A DNA stretch of 64,000 nucleotides from positions 1-64,000 of the forward strand of contig CAJVPJ010000028.1 of assembly GCA_910592205.1 (NCBI GenBank), read 5' to 3'. This stretch comes from Paraglomus occultum. Its lineage: Eukaryota > Glomeromycota > Glomeromycetes > Paraglomerales > Paraglomeraceae. The notes beneath the pieces are model-generated. The model searched no databases, was not told where the DNA came from, and saw nothing but the letters and a program-made list of their open reading frames with translations. Of the stretch, positions 1 through 10,743 are shown piece after piece. The position numbers were made by a program, and so were the translations under genes. Within the stretch, counting starts at the first letter, position 1; each line of letters opens with the position of its first letter.

Positions 1-728
1 TCATTCTTTGGTACTATGTACAAGGAGCGCATTCTTTGAAGATAAGCTAACCGGAGATACAAAAGTCTCTAACGAAAACCACAATCTTTATCTACCACGT
101 GTAAACTAACCATATTAATATATGACATCGATGCACCAAAACCATACATTAAATATACTTTCCCACTAACCATGCATGTCAAAGATTGACATTGCGAATA
201 ACTCATCAACTATTATTATACAAACATCTCCTACACCATCCCACATTGATAAGACCAAAAAGTATACTCAATCAATACGTCCCATTTCTACTTTTGCTAA
301 CTAATAACCAACCCAAAATATCGTTGACTAGCAAAGTATAGTTAACACAGAGCAAACTTACCCCCATCGAATCCAACAATACATCATCATGTTTACCTTT
401 CGTATTATTTAAATATGTAAGACAAATAAACAAGCTATCATAATAATAGTATAATTTCCCCAAATACATCATCGACTAATCAAATAAAATAATGCCATTA
501 TAACGTAAAAACTAAAAATATATTTTACGCTTACCTCCCATATCCTTAAAATATAAAAATGCATTAATATAATAATAACCTATTTTCCATCGAGAAACCT
601 AAAAAAACAAATAACACATCCCATTTGTATCTCAGCCAATCTGCCAGTATTATATTCGCTATAAACTGCAATATCATGTTATTAACAAACTGTCATAAGT
701 TCCCAACTATACGAACGCAACTCCCACG
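1..728. other. AT-rich spacer, no gene seen
   Basis: No reading frame here has coding character. The only open frames are short and lack recognisable motifs. I see no RNA gene or repeat. Confidence 0.5.
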
Positions 729-737
729 TATATAAAA
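729..737 (+). promoter_or_regulatory. Possible TATA box upstream of the 854 pseudogene
   Basis: A TATATAAAA tract lies about 120 nt before the first ATG at 854, with an A/C-rich pyrimidine-poor leader between them. The position fits a fungal core promoter. It would serve a gene that is now broken, so present activity is doubtful. Confidence 0.3.
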
Positions 738-853
738 CCAGACCCCATTTCCCTACAAATTAAAACAGAAAAGCTATCCAACCTCTAACTTACTTATACA
801 AAAATACAAAACACAAACACATTACTTACTATATCAACAATCAATAGTTAACA

Positions 854-1875
854 ATGCTTGTTCACTTTGACTCTACTGCCATTCACGTATACGACGTTAA
901 AGAAGAAATTAAAACGGAAACTGTTTTGCTTAAAGCAAATGGTATTTTCCTAAATTTTGCAAACGAGCCGATTCGCGTCCATTTCCAAATCTACGTCCCT
1001 AAAGAAATTCAAACTGGCATGTGACGAACACATTCTCTCCCGATGATGTAGTTGAAATAACCGGTACAGTTACCGACATTCGTAAAAGCGTAATATTTGT
1101 ATGTATACTATACAAATTCTTTCATCAAAATACATGTAATTCTTTTTACAACACCTTTTTACACTCATGCATTATACAATCTATCACAGATAAACGCATT
1201 TAAATGCAATATTTCTTCAAAAGTACCTACGTCAATGCCGACTGCCCGTACTTGGCTTCGAGCGATTAGAACAACAAAATCTACGATTCAAGTTCAGCCA
1301 TATTTACGGTCAAAGCGAGCCAATACGTCTCAGGAAGCGGTCCTTCCACAAAATTGGCTGAATTTGACATTATCGTTCGACATGATGTCAACAAAAAAAA
1401 TCTCTACGATCGAACAAAAAAAGCCAGATTAGGGTCAAAAGTCAATAGTGGGCGAACTCGACATATATGAAAACAAATTATACATTGAACTGCACAACTT
1501 TGAGTATATATCCGGCACCACACCATATACTAATACCACCACATCATCATCCTTCCCATCCCCCCCCCCAAACCATCAACTTCGTCCGCTTCCGAAAAAA
1601 GAGCATTGTTGTACAGTTCGCTAACAGAAACTTCAGACAAACCTTCTAAAAAACCGAAAGCCTCCACCTCTACTGACAACAACAACAACAACTCAAAACC
1701 TAACACAAACACATCAACTGAGCCAATATTAATACCGGAAGACAATTCCGTTGAGCAGCCCACTCAGCCTAAACCCCGTCAACCACGAAAAAGAACTCTA
1801 CGGTCTACCACAAAGATTTCTAATATTGCAACTAATAAACTGGACTTTTCAAATATACATGACGACTCCGAATGA
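854..1875 (+). pseudogene. Frameshifted OB-fold-like protein gene, decayed
   Basis: Coding-like segments occur in shifting frames on one strand. Segment 854-1024 starts MLVHFDSTAIHVYDVKEE and stops at a TGA. The next segment (1021-1098, VVEITGTVTDIRKS) is one frame over and runs into a GTATGT donor at 1099, with a CAG acceptor at 1188-1189. After that the frame changes again near 1270-1303 (KASQYVSGSGPSTKLAEFD) and near 1440 (VGELDIYENKLYIELHNFEY). A last Ser/Asn/Pro-rich basic tail (1606-1875) follows a C-run at about 1560. The alternating short beta-type segments resemble an OB-fold, which is inference. At least three frame changes make it a pseudogene unless the assembly has several indels. 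The intact family would be about 300 residues. I do not know its function. Confidence 0.5.
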
Positions 1876-1877
1876 AT

Positions 1878-1989
1878 AGCTTTCTATCGATTAATTTTTT
1901 TACTCATTTACTTTACCCTAAATAACATCAAACAGCTTTCTATCAATTGGATTTCTTAATTCATTTACTTTATCTCTATTATATATTAT
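1878..1989. repeat. Tandem duplication, unit about 56 bp
   Basis: Two imperfect head-to-tail copies begin at 1878 and 1934. Both start AGCTTTCTATC and share TCATTTACTTTA further in. They lie directly after the stop of the decayed gene and probably represent a duplicated 3' flank. Confidence 0.6.
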
Positions 1990-2045
1990 CCTTAAATATA
2001 AATAACCTATGTACACCACCACAAATTCCCCAATAAACTACCCAA

Positions 2046-2058
2046 GGGGCGCAGCCCC
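2046..2058. other. Short GC hairpin followed by CTAA
   Basis: GGGGC-GCA-GCCCC is a perfect 5-bp stem with a 3-nt loop in very AT-rich surroundings, and CTAA follows at 2059-2062. A GC hairpin just before CTRR is the shape of a Helitron 3' end, but this stem is short and no 5' end was found. It could also be a transcription-end hairpin. Confidence 0.25.
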
Positions 2059-2336
2059 CTAAAAATTTTGATTTCTAGTTATAGCTTAAACTGCGGCGTA
2101 GAAAAAGTAACGCGAAATTGGTGATGAAAAATGTATATAAGGAGCCCATCCCGACCGTCTAAAATCCTCATGTTGTTGTATGTTCATTGATGTTATAAAA
2201 CAAATACTCGATACTGAAGTATTCGGATATAATAAACGATCGGTCTGATCATTATCCTTTAATTATTACGAGACTCTTTTATTTTATTATTTCTATTTCT
2301 ATCGTCGCGATACTAGCTTTTTGACTTAACTATCTG

Positions 2337-2409
2337 CAGTAGATCGGTAACAACCCGTAGTTGTGTTAAAGATAGTTGTCAGCGCAATAGATCAGTAACG
2401 ATCCCGTAG
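2337..2409. repeat. Imperfect direct repeat, 48-bp spacing
   Basis: A GTAGATCGGTAACAACCCGTAG-type segment at 2337-2360 recurs with a few changes at 2385-2409. A TATATAAGG at about 2134 and an AATAAA-like signal near 2229 precede it, so the stretch 2110-2410 could be an old LTR and leader. No matching second LTR was seen, so this is weak. Confidence 0.35.
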
Positions 2410-2607
2410 TAGATATTTATAAGTCAAAGCTGAAGATCCATGTATGTAATGACAAGGTAGTAACTCTTGAATCATCTTCAACAGGTAAGTCTTTATGATG
2501 TGATTAAAAGCCCAATGTAGTGTTGTTTTATTAAGTTTGTTCATTCGATTCTCGCTTTTTTTTGCCAAGTTGAGGATGCCACTTACGGTGATGACAGGCT
2601 GGAGAAG

Positions 2608-3466
2608 TTAATGCATGTTCTGCAGCTGACAGCAGTTGCACCACATCTCCCCGCCAAATAATAGAGAGGGTAACTTGTGAGTTCCAATCACATTGCATGT
2701 AAGCATTATAGTGATTCTATCCTTTGGCTTTTTTAATCCGGTAATAGGTCCACTGGCAAGAGATTTATGGGGTTCTAATTTCCAGTAGAGACCCGCTTCG
2801 TCGACATTCCAAATCATACTGTGAATGATCGATTGAAGTTCAGTTCTAAACATAGGTAACTCATTAATCGGCGCACTTGCGGCTTCTCCTAATTTATAAT
2901 ATTCTTTAATATTGTTTAGTTTTTTGAAATTCGTAAGCCAGCCCTATTAAGAATCAAATAAATAGATGTCAATAATCAATGTCAAATTTGATTACTAGAT
3001 AATAGTGACTGATTATATAACAACCCGGCCGTTACTCTCAGTACAAAAAGAATTGATACTTTCGTTTGAAGATTTGAAATCAGAAATATTTAATTTTCTA
3101 GCAAATTGCGTTGCCTTTTGACTCAAAATCGCACCGGTTATTGTATGATTAGCCTCATTTACCCAAATTGCCAACGCCTCTTCCACTTGTGGCCATTCAC
3201 CCCCACGGTTACGTTTTATTGAGCTTTCGGTAATGGCAAGCCATTTCTCTTTTTCTTTAATAATGTCTCCTACAGTTGATTTGCCAATGTCGAATTTTCC
3301 TACCAATTTCTTTATATGACTTGGTTGCATTATTTCTCTTATATTCGCATAATTTCTTTTTTTGAATGTTAGTTAGTGAGGTTAATTTTCTTCCCTTTTT
3401 GCTTCCAAATCTAGATGTTTTCTTATCGAGTTTGCCTATGTATTGGTATAACTGAGTGGGATACAC
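2608..3466 (-). pseudogene. Broken Tigger/pogo (CENP-B-like) transposase
   Basis: Three minus-strand fragments in different frames lie in transposase order. 3257-3466 carries the N-terminal CENP-B-type helix-turn-helix. 3013-3330 continues it (KKLVGKFDIGKSTVGDIIKE) into the second DNA-binding helix set (EEALAIWVNEA). 2608-2853 carries the start of the DDE_1 catalytic core: NVDEAGLYWK, with the first catalytic Asp, then KDRITIMLTCN. The rest of the core is missing. Frameshifts, stops and truncation mean it is dead. It reads inward from the terminal repeat ending at 3576, as expected for a cut-and-paste element whose 3' end is lost. Confidence 0.8.
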
Positions 3467-3576
3467 TGAGGGAAATTTATATGGAATTAAAATAGGGGAA
3501 ATCCGTCCAGCGTCAAAGATGGGTTATATCCGGGGGTGGGATACAATAGGGTGGGGATACAAATGAGGGATGACTG
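3467..3576. repeat. Terminal inverted repeat end of the Tigger-like element
   Basis: Read on the minus strand, the element begins CAGTCATCCCTCATTTGTAT at 3576 and is followed inward by several variants of a GGATAC/GTATCC word. TA at 3577-3578 is the expected target duplication. No partner end was found to the left of 2608. Confidence 0.6.
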
Positions 3577-4153
3577 TATGCCTTATTATTATACTTAGCA
3601 GACAGTAAACGTTTTAAGCACATGGTCAAACATTCGCTTTGTCTGTAGCATTCCCATTTAGAGTAAAATGGTTCATTAGCAATAGGTGTCAAACAAATGA
3701 AATGATTCAACCATCCGAATTTTTAAGATACGACTTCATTATCAAGCGTGGGAATCAAATGCTGTATTGATCGTACATTTATAGCAGTAGAAAAAGATTC
3801 TGTTTATCAAAATTCTATACTTATCAGTTGCACAAAGTTGTATATAGATAACAATGAATAGCTCTACAAAGTTACACGAGTGCTTAGACCGACAATTGAA
3901 ATTTATTGTTATTATTATGGAATCTCTTCCGGAAACGATGGTTCGGCTGGGTTAATAGGATTCGGGCATATTGCCACCTGAATAGAACATTCGCTGAAAG
4001 TGAAATAGTGGAAATTGCTTCGCATCTGGTCAACAAATCTATAAAAATAGAGGATACTCTGCCATCGCGAGCTTACAAGGGAGAGAAGCAGTCGGTCCCT
4101 AGACCTACCTTGAAAGGCGATAACTGTCCCTATTCTTTGGACTCGCTCAGCTA
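3577..4153. other. Spacer with two short open frames
   Basis: A 33-residue frame begins at about 3854 (MNSSTKLHECLDRQ) and a second frame, 3906-4157, runs to the edge of the next gene. They could be two exons of a small gene, but I found no splice pair that joins them in phase and no family resemblance. Confidence 0.25.
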
Positions 4154-4678
4154 CTAATTCCCCCCTTTTTTTTCTATCCAGTTCTCTGTTCCGATGATAA
4201 CCTTCCCAAGGTCTTCGATCTCGTTCTTAACCTTGTAGTACATTTTGGACAAACTAATATCGTCCAATTTCCTCTTTGCATCAACGAGCTTTTTAAACTC
4301 GTCCCAGAGTGTTAGAACGTCTCCGCCATATGATTTGGTTGGTTTTGGAGAACAATGTTTATCGTTTGGTTTGAACCACTTGAGTATTTCGCAGAGGCTT
4401 CCTTCAATACCATTGAGTTTGTCAAGCGCCACATTATGTGCAGCAGTTTGTTGGTGCTTGTTTATATAGGAAAGGAAGCATGCATTGGTCAAACCACGTG
4501 CGAACTGATCTGGTTGGTAAATAACCAGCGCACAGATAACAAAAGCAAGAAACCTTCTGCAACTTTGTGCAGGAATTTCTGCAAATGAAAACGCGATTAG
4601 CATTTTTATCTGCACACAGATTCTTGTTAGATGATGAATATAACGAACCATTTTTATTGAATAAAGCTTTTTGAACAT
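4154..4678 (-). CDS. Hypothetical protein, possible small secreted protein
   Basis: The frame encodes 174 residues if read as one exon from the ATG at 4678. A hydrophobic run (FLAFVICALVIY, about residues 43-54) is followed by a hydrophilic, Lys/Glu-rich helical chain containing DVLTLWDEFKKLVDAKRKLD. The hydrophobic run would be an N-terminal signal peptide if the real start lies in a different first exon. Three CAG acceptor-like sites just upstream of it (about 4560-4610) make a short 5' intron plausible, giving a mature protein of about 130 residues. I recognise no family. It could be a small secreted effector-type protein, which is inference. It converges on a weak plus-strand frame ending at 4157. 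Confidence 0.45.
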   Translation of the reverse strand: MFKKLYSIKMVRYIHHLTRICVQIKMLIAFSFAEIPAQSCRRFLAFVICALVIYQPDQFARGLTNACFLSYINKHQQTAAHNVALDKLNGIEGSLCEILKWFKPNDKHCSPKPTKSYGGDVLTLWDEFKKLVDAKRKLDDISLSKMYYKVKNEIEDLGKVIIGTENWIEKKGGN

Positions 4679-5203
4679 GTAAATGTTTTGCTCGCGATTA
4701 GATAGTCTTTTTGTGTCGTAGCAAGTGTTTTTGTTTTAGTGAACGTGAATTCATCTTGCCTTTGTACACGAATGCTAGTCGCATTCTTAAAACTAGTAAT
4801 AGGGCTAAAATGCCACTAAATTAAGTCTGGATTGGTACATGAGCCACAATTATGAAATTAAGCAATGCCTCACCAAATGTCATCAGCTAAATTCGTTCAT
4901 TTTCCAGCCACATCAGCCTCTTTTAGCTCACATGATTAAACATGATTAAATGTTCAGTTTGAGTCTGCCCCATATACATATTAATACTAAAATGAGCAAA
5001 ACTCAGAGTCGGTAAATGTTACTACCTGACCGTGGTTAGTATACGTAACATTATTATGATGGTAAAGAGTTTTTGTTCAACCGTTAATGAAATAGCCCAG
5101 CATTGCTAAAAATAGCGGGATCGACGAAATTTAAGTGTGACATTTCTTATGCAACAAGCTAAAATTTGAGTAACTCCGATAACACAACATTGCATTTAAA
5201 AAA
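4679..5203. other. Intergenic promoter region between divergent genes
   Basis: AT-rich spacer between the minus-strand gene starting at 4678 and the plus-strand gene starting at 5204. A short direct repeat (CATGATTAAA, twice) lies at about 4931-4950. No other signal is evident. Confidence 0.4.
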
Positions 5204-6274
5204 ATGTCTTCCTCTTCTGTAAATTCAGGCTTCGATAATGACATTCCCATTACTCGACACTCCATCAAGGTTCAGGATTTACTGGATTCACCGATGGAAG
5301 ATGAAATACGACATTCAAATAGACTTCCAGAGTCACGAATAGAAACTTCACGGAAAGTCGATAATTCGGCGCGTCTGTTTGTAAATCCTGAAACTAAACT
5401 CCCGATGAGCGGGTCGGAGAGTGTCGAATGGCTTAAACAGGACGGACTTGTTGGAGCAATGTCAGAGGTATTTCGTCCCCAGGAAGAAACAGAGGATCAG
5501 GACGCGTTTGAAGACAGCGTACTCGAAGAAATTGACGTCCGAATGCGAAACCTAGAGGAGCGAACGCGAACCAAACCTTCTTACTTTGCTGTAGCACGGC
5601 CGGGTGCTCCTGCTGGTTTTTATGGCACTGGAACCTTTACACCACCCGAACACATAACCAAATGGCTTAACAGACCAAAGGTAAATCCTGCATCCGCCGA
5701 AGAGAAAAAACAATCGAAACCGAGAGGAAGACAAAGAAAAGCACCCGGCGAGCCAAGAAAAAGAGCCGAAAAAGGGAAAGGTCGTCAAACTGAAGATGGT
5801 CCTGATGGAGTAAAGAAACAAGTGAGAAAGAGAGTTGTAAATGCCGAACAAAAACCCAGGAAACGAGCACGAGCAAACAAGGACACTGATGCCAAGATCC
5901 CTAAACCTCGAAAACACGTTTCAATAACAGAATCCTTTGGAGATTCCAAGGACGGAGATACGGGTAACCATACTGGTAGCCATTCTCATCGTCCGCTATC
6001 AATTAAAGCGCAGATTAAGCAAAGGTTATTAGACCGTAAACGACGGAAAGAAAGAGAAAAGGCGAATGGCAAAGAAGGGTCGAGTGCAGCTAGTTCTGCA
6101 TCCTCACGACCGACTACACCACGGAAGAAATTAAAAGAATTGACTGGATTATCATCGTCAATTAGTTCAATGAGTTCGTCTAGTTCATCGGATATGGAAG
6201 ATTCGCCTATAGGAGGACATCCAGGTGGAAGTCAATCAGACATTCTCAACAACAATAACAATTCTACTAGCTGA
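5204..6274 (+). CDS. Disordered basic protein of unknown function, probably nuclear
   Basis: Single exon, 356 residues, with start context AAAAAAATGTC. Residues 1-115 are acidic and mixed and include VEWLKQDGLVGAMSEVF. A short ordered-looking patch follows (SYFAVARPGAPAGFYGTGTF, about 125-145). From about 165 to 290 the chain is Lys/Arg-rich with many KPRKR/KRAR-type clusters typical of nuclear localisation or nucleic-acid binding. The C-terminus is a Ser run, then a Gly/Asn/Ser tail. An AATAAA lies at about 6425. No catalytic domain or named family is recognised. Most of the chain should be intrinsically disordered. A chromatin- or RNA-associated role is inferred from composition only. Confidence 0.75.
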   Translation: MSSSSVNSGFDNDIPITRHSIKVQDLLDSPMEDEIRHSNRLPESRIETSRKVDNSARLFVNPETKLPMSGSESVEWLKQDGLVGAMSEVFRPQEETEDQDAFEDSVLEEIDVRMRNLEERTRTKPSYFAVARPGAPAGFYGTGTFTPPEHITKWLNRPKVNPASAEEKKQSKPRGRQRKAPGEPRKRAEKGKGRQTEDGPDGVKKQVRKRVVNAEQKPRKRARANKDTDAKIPKPRKHVSITESFGDSKDGDTGNHTGSHSHRPLSIKAQIKQRLLDRKRRKEREKANGKEGSSAASSASSRPTTPRKKLKELTGLSSSISSMSSSSSSDMEDSPIGGHPGGSQSDILNNNNNSTS

Positions 6275-7724
6275 TTGACGCAAATGAATATCTATAATCA
6301 ATTGCTACTATTATATGAGCCTTGGCTTTAGAATGAATTGCTAGATTTTTTATTTCCATTGCTCTGATGCTTCAAACGAATCCTTCAACATGTAAATAAT
6401 TAAGAAGTTTGTAAATAACCAAGTAAATAAAGAGGAAGACGATAATGCAAAATGCATTTATGTTGACCAAAACGACCCCCCGTCAATCAGTCAAATGATA
6501 CAAGCATCAGCGCTGGATACCGAGAAGAACAGGATATGCAGTATTAGAATAAGACAAGTGAAGTGCTGTTGATCTCATTTCGGTAACTCTTGACAGCAGG
6601 ATATTTCAGCGCACAGGTTTCTGATAGCAGTCTTTGTCATAAAATTTAAGAGTGTTTGCAATTTTTGCTAACAAGACTCCGTTTATTACATCTACAGCCA
6701 TCACATAAATAGTCTATTTAACCAAAGCGTGTATGACCTTCTCTCAACACTTATGGAGGAACTGTCAAACCAGCGACAAGATACCGAATAAGATTTCTTT
6801 GTACGCAACCATTGATTGCATCATGACATTATAGTCATCCTTCAATGCATTATTTATCGTTTAATGGAAGAGTTTCAGTGTTGGATATGACAGGAAAGAC
6901 TATCTTATATCGATTTCGTATAGACTTGCACAATAAAATATCATTTAATTATTAACATGTCGTTATTCACGATCCCATTAACCTTTTATGAGGCAAACTC
7001 CTGTGCGTAAATATAATAAGAGACCATCAAATTTCACTGTAAGAATGATACGAAAACTACATATATGCAGTATTACTTTTCCCTCTTCGTTTCTTTCGAC
7101 AAACTGGTGATCTCAGTTAACTATGCTAACGTCGTTCTTTATCCAAATCTTATAAATCGCTCCAAGATCTAGCCTGTTGGACTGCTAATAAAGACGTTAC
7201 TTAAGCACGCACAAAAGACACGGTTAGCCAGCCCTCTCTCTTCACGGACCAGATATTCAAAGGTATAGCAAACCCTTTTCTGATGCTTCTTTGTGCCTTT
7301 CAAAGTGACAGTTAAATACTAGTCTTTCTTGCTTCTATAGAGTATACAAAGTTGCTGGGTTTCTTTGTTATTAATAGTCGACAAAAATTGCAAGAACCAA
7401 ATATCAAAACGTACCTGTTCCGAATCATATGCTACATTTCACAAATACGAAGAACGACAAAACCGACAATGATTGGAAATATTTATGTTCTAGCGCACTT
7501 ACTAAAAACAAGCGATTGGGGATGTAGGTACGAAAGCTAAACATCCAAAGTCAGAGATGACTCGCTAGAAGCAAAGAATACAATAAGACACAGAAGGTTT
7601 CTATATATAATTCCTTTAGTGGTATATATTCTTGGCATTTTATCACAAAGTGCACGCAGGTATATCCCCTACTCATCTGTTTATGAACCCAAAAATACTT
7701 ACAGCAATAAAAGAAGAAATCATC
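6275..7724. other. Intergenic spacer
   Basis: 1.4 kb between the 3' ends of two converging genes. Only short non-coding-looking frames are present. The AATAAA near 6425 probably serves the upstream gene. Confidence 0.5.
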
Positions 7725-9994
7725 TTACTTATCGATAAACCCATCTCTTACAACACAAATATTATTATTAACGCTTGAGGCTCTATCAATATTCGCCATC
7801 ACCGGCTTTCCATTCATATTCCCATCAACAATCATAGATTCTCCCTCAAGCCACTCTAAAATTCCAGCACTCATACTCTCAATCTCTTCAATAAGTTCGT
7901 CTAAATGAGCCTCGTTAACAGAAGGGGCATTTACAACTACCCTAAAGAACAAAGGCAACTCTAAACGTCCTAGTGTCAAAGGAGAGTAATCAAATAGAAA
8001 TCTGCCCCTATGCACTATTCTTCGATGAATTTCCTTTGTAATCTCAGACAATTTGCTCTTATACTGATTATAATCTTTCTTTTCGAGCTCCACAGGTAAT
8101 CCCTCGGGTATGTACCAAAAACATATCTGAAGACTAGGCGGCTCTATGATTAGTCGGAATCGCGGATGATTGGATACTAGGTTAGCAAGGTACTTTGCCA
8201 TCTTTAATGCATGCTCGATGCGTGCTTCATAGCCTCTAATTCCGAAAACCTTCCATCCTAGAAAGAATTTCACGGAATCCGATCTTCTGCCACAGCCAAC
8301 TGTGCCGTTTCCCAAGTCATACTCGTTTCCGTGGAACAGGTATCCGGCACCCAGACTATTTGAACGAGCAAAAATGCGATGATCACGAGCTAATAGAAAG
8401 GAACATTGTTGAGGTGCACCGAGCATCTTGTGAGGATTCAGAGTGAATGTGTCGGCCTGCAAATAGACGATTCATTGCAAAAGGACATTAGTATCTCCCC
8501 GGTGTAGCTTCATTCTATTCAGAATAGACACCAAGTTAATATCGACGTCAACGGCAGATTGTCAAAAATAAAGGAAATATGTTGGTACCATTTCGCTACC
8601 GTCTACCAAGTGCTTTTTGTTCTCGGAAAATATCAGACTACCACCCCAGGAACCGTCTATATGATACCATATGTTATATCGCTTTGCTATTTCTCCAATA
8701 GGGCGCAATGGATCAAATGCACCCTGCAATTACAAGAACCGGAAGCAAAAGGTGAGGGAAAGAATGTTCGCTGGTGAATATCAGGGGAAAAGATCATATA
8801 AAAAAGAAAAAGAAACAACAAAAAATCGTCTTGTTCACATACAAGCACTGTGGTTCCAGCGGTAGCGTTTATGAAAAATGGTGTGTCTCCTAAACTAATC
8901 GATCGATTTATCAAGCGCACTAAAGACCGTCGAAGAGGTTTGATTAAAGCAAAGTTACGTTTTTCAGCCTTTCGACAATCGCATACTTATAATTTACATA
9001 CCCAAATCGTCTACTTTCATTCTACCCTCATCATCACATGAGACTTTGACGACATTGTCAGAACCTAGTCCGAGAGCCATTGCCGTCTTAACAATTGAAT
9101 AATGGCCAGCCGAAGATGTGTAAACTATTAACTTCTTGCCAAACTGATTATATCCTTGTGCTTTGATTTCTGGAAACATATGGTTACGTGCTGTTATCAT
9201 CGCCAATTGATTGGAAAATGATCCACCAGCGCAAGTAATCCCTCCGCTGTTCTGATAAATGACAAAAAAAGAAGTAAATTGAGGGCTAGAATCTGGAACT
9301 TCCCAAACCCCATTGACAGACACTGTATTAACAGTTATTTCGAATTCGGCATTGACACGAGAATTGTACCTCTCCTAAACCCAGCATCTTTGCCAACTTT
9401 GCAGAGACTGCACACTCTATCAGAGTGAGCACAGGAGATACATGGTACACATGCGAATTAGCATTAAGTAACGCGATCAACATCTCTGATATGACTCCAA
9501 CAGGGTTGGTCCCAGCATAGAGCTTATCCATGAACCGCGGATTCCAGGTGTTCACACTGTAACGCAAGACATTTTGCAACAATGGCATGAGGCCTGATGT
9601 TGTTGAGTAATTTGCACAAGAGATATGAAATAAGACGCGCAAAAGGAATTCTTGACAAGAATACCATCAATTCCAATGCCTTCTTCAGACAGCTCGAGAT
9701 CCACAAGTTTTTTCAATTCCTCGGGGGATTTATAGTCGATTACAAAGGCGTCGGGTTTTCTACTATTGTCTACATCTATAATAAACCAAATTAGAACGAG
9801 AATGTTGTTGGTTTTTTCTGATCCAATAGCGATAAACCAGGAAAGAGTCAAAGTATCGTACGTTCGACCATAAGATCTTTCATTGTCGAGATTAAAGCAT
9901 CAAGTTCTGTAGCATCTTGACAGAGGATGGGTTCCTCTTGCAATCCGTTGGTAGCGCAGCAAACACGAGGAAAATCGGTCGAATTCTCTTGCAT
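7725..9994 (-). CDS. Group II PLP-dependent decarboxylase (glutamate / cysteine-sulfinate type)
   Basis: Seven exons (9862-9994, 9665-9769, 9370-9593, 9002-9251, 8843-8919, 8589-8723, 7725-8456) join in phase to 551 residues from the ATG at 9994 (MQENSTDFPR). The PLP lysine is Lys318 in TLNPHKMLGAPQQCS. Other family marks are NPRFMDKLYAGTNPVG near the substrate entrance, GGITCAGGS, NATAGTTVLGAFDPL and HIDGSWGG with the cofactor-binding Asp. The C-terminal small domain has NVCFWYIP-like LQICFWYIP. This architecture is that of animal-type GAD, CSAD and aspartate 1-decarboxylase, not plant or bacterial GAD. Substrate (glutamate, cysteine sulfinate or aspartate) cannot be told from sequence. Products would be GABA, hypotaurine or beta-alanine. 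It is a complete gene, probably cytosolic. All exon phases check. Confidence 0.9.
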
Positions 9995-10743
9995 GACGTT
10001 CTTATTTAACTACACTTATGTTTGAACGTTAAAAAAATTTTTTTTTAGGTAACCAACTTAGGCTATATTAACACGATATATGTGGTAGACAAAATACCAT
10101 AAATGGAACAAAGGTAATTTAATCGGCATGTGAAACTCATGCAGGGTGGTGACGGGTTTTTAATATAACATGCTCATCAACAACATCGTGACCTGATATT
10201 TCCATTCTTGGAGTGAATTTCTTTAACTGCGGTATGCAGTGGAGGGAATGGAATAGACCCCTGTGCTTTTGACATTGCATGTGGAGAGAATTTCCATGCA
10301 AAGGAAACGCGAAACTGTTATCTGCGTCACTATTTGCCAATATTCCTTGTTGACGGGTTTCAAGGAGACTCTTAATCATAAGAGTGAATGTGCCAATACT
10401 GCTGACAAAACACCTTTAGCTTGCCGATTCGCTAATGAAAGTGACAAGAGCCTATTCACTAGTTACTTGATCAATTTTTTTTTATAGAATCTTTGAAATC
10501 GAGATTGCATCAATGTAAAAGGCTTTTGTTCAAGCTCACGTTTCCTTATTTGAGCAGAGCTCGTAGAAATGAATTCATAACTTAAAAAGACGTGATATTA
10601 CTTTGTACATTACATTTTGCCTAGTCAACTGTTCATAGTCTAAAGACATTGACAGTAAATGACAACAACAACAACAACAAAAAAATTGCTATAGTTGTAA
10701 ATTAATTCATCCATACGGCTTGCCGCATGTTGTAAAAGCATTG
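9995..10743. other. Spacer with an (AAC)n run
   Basis: Holds the promoter of the decarboxylase (transcribed leftward from 9994) and the 3' flank of FOL1. A trinucleotide (CAA)n/(AAC)n microsatellite lies at about 10661-10681. A second frame, 10137-10379, has no recognisable motif. Confidence 0.4.

Noticed and set aside
2110-2410. Complete solo LTR
   Set aside because: TATA- and polyadenylation-like signals are present, but I found no TG...CA boundaries, target duplication or primer-binding site.
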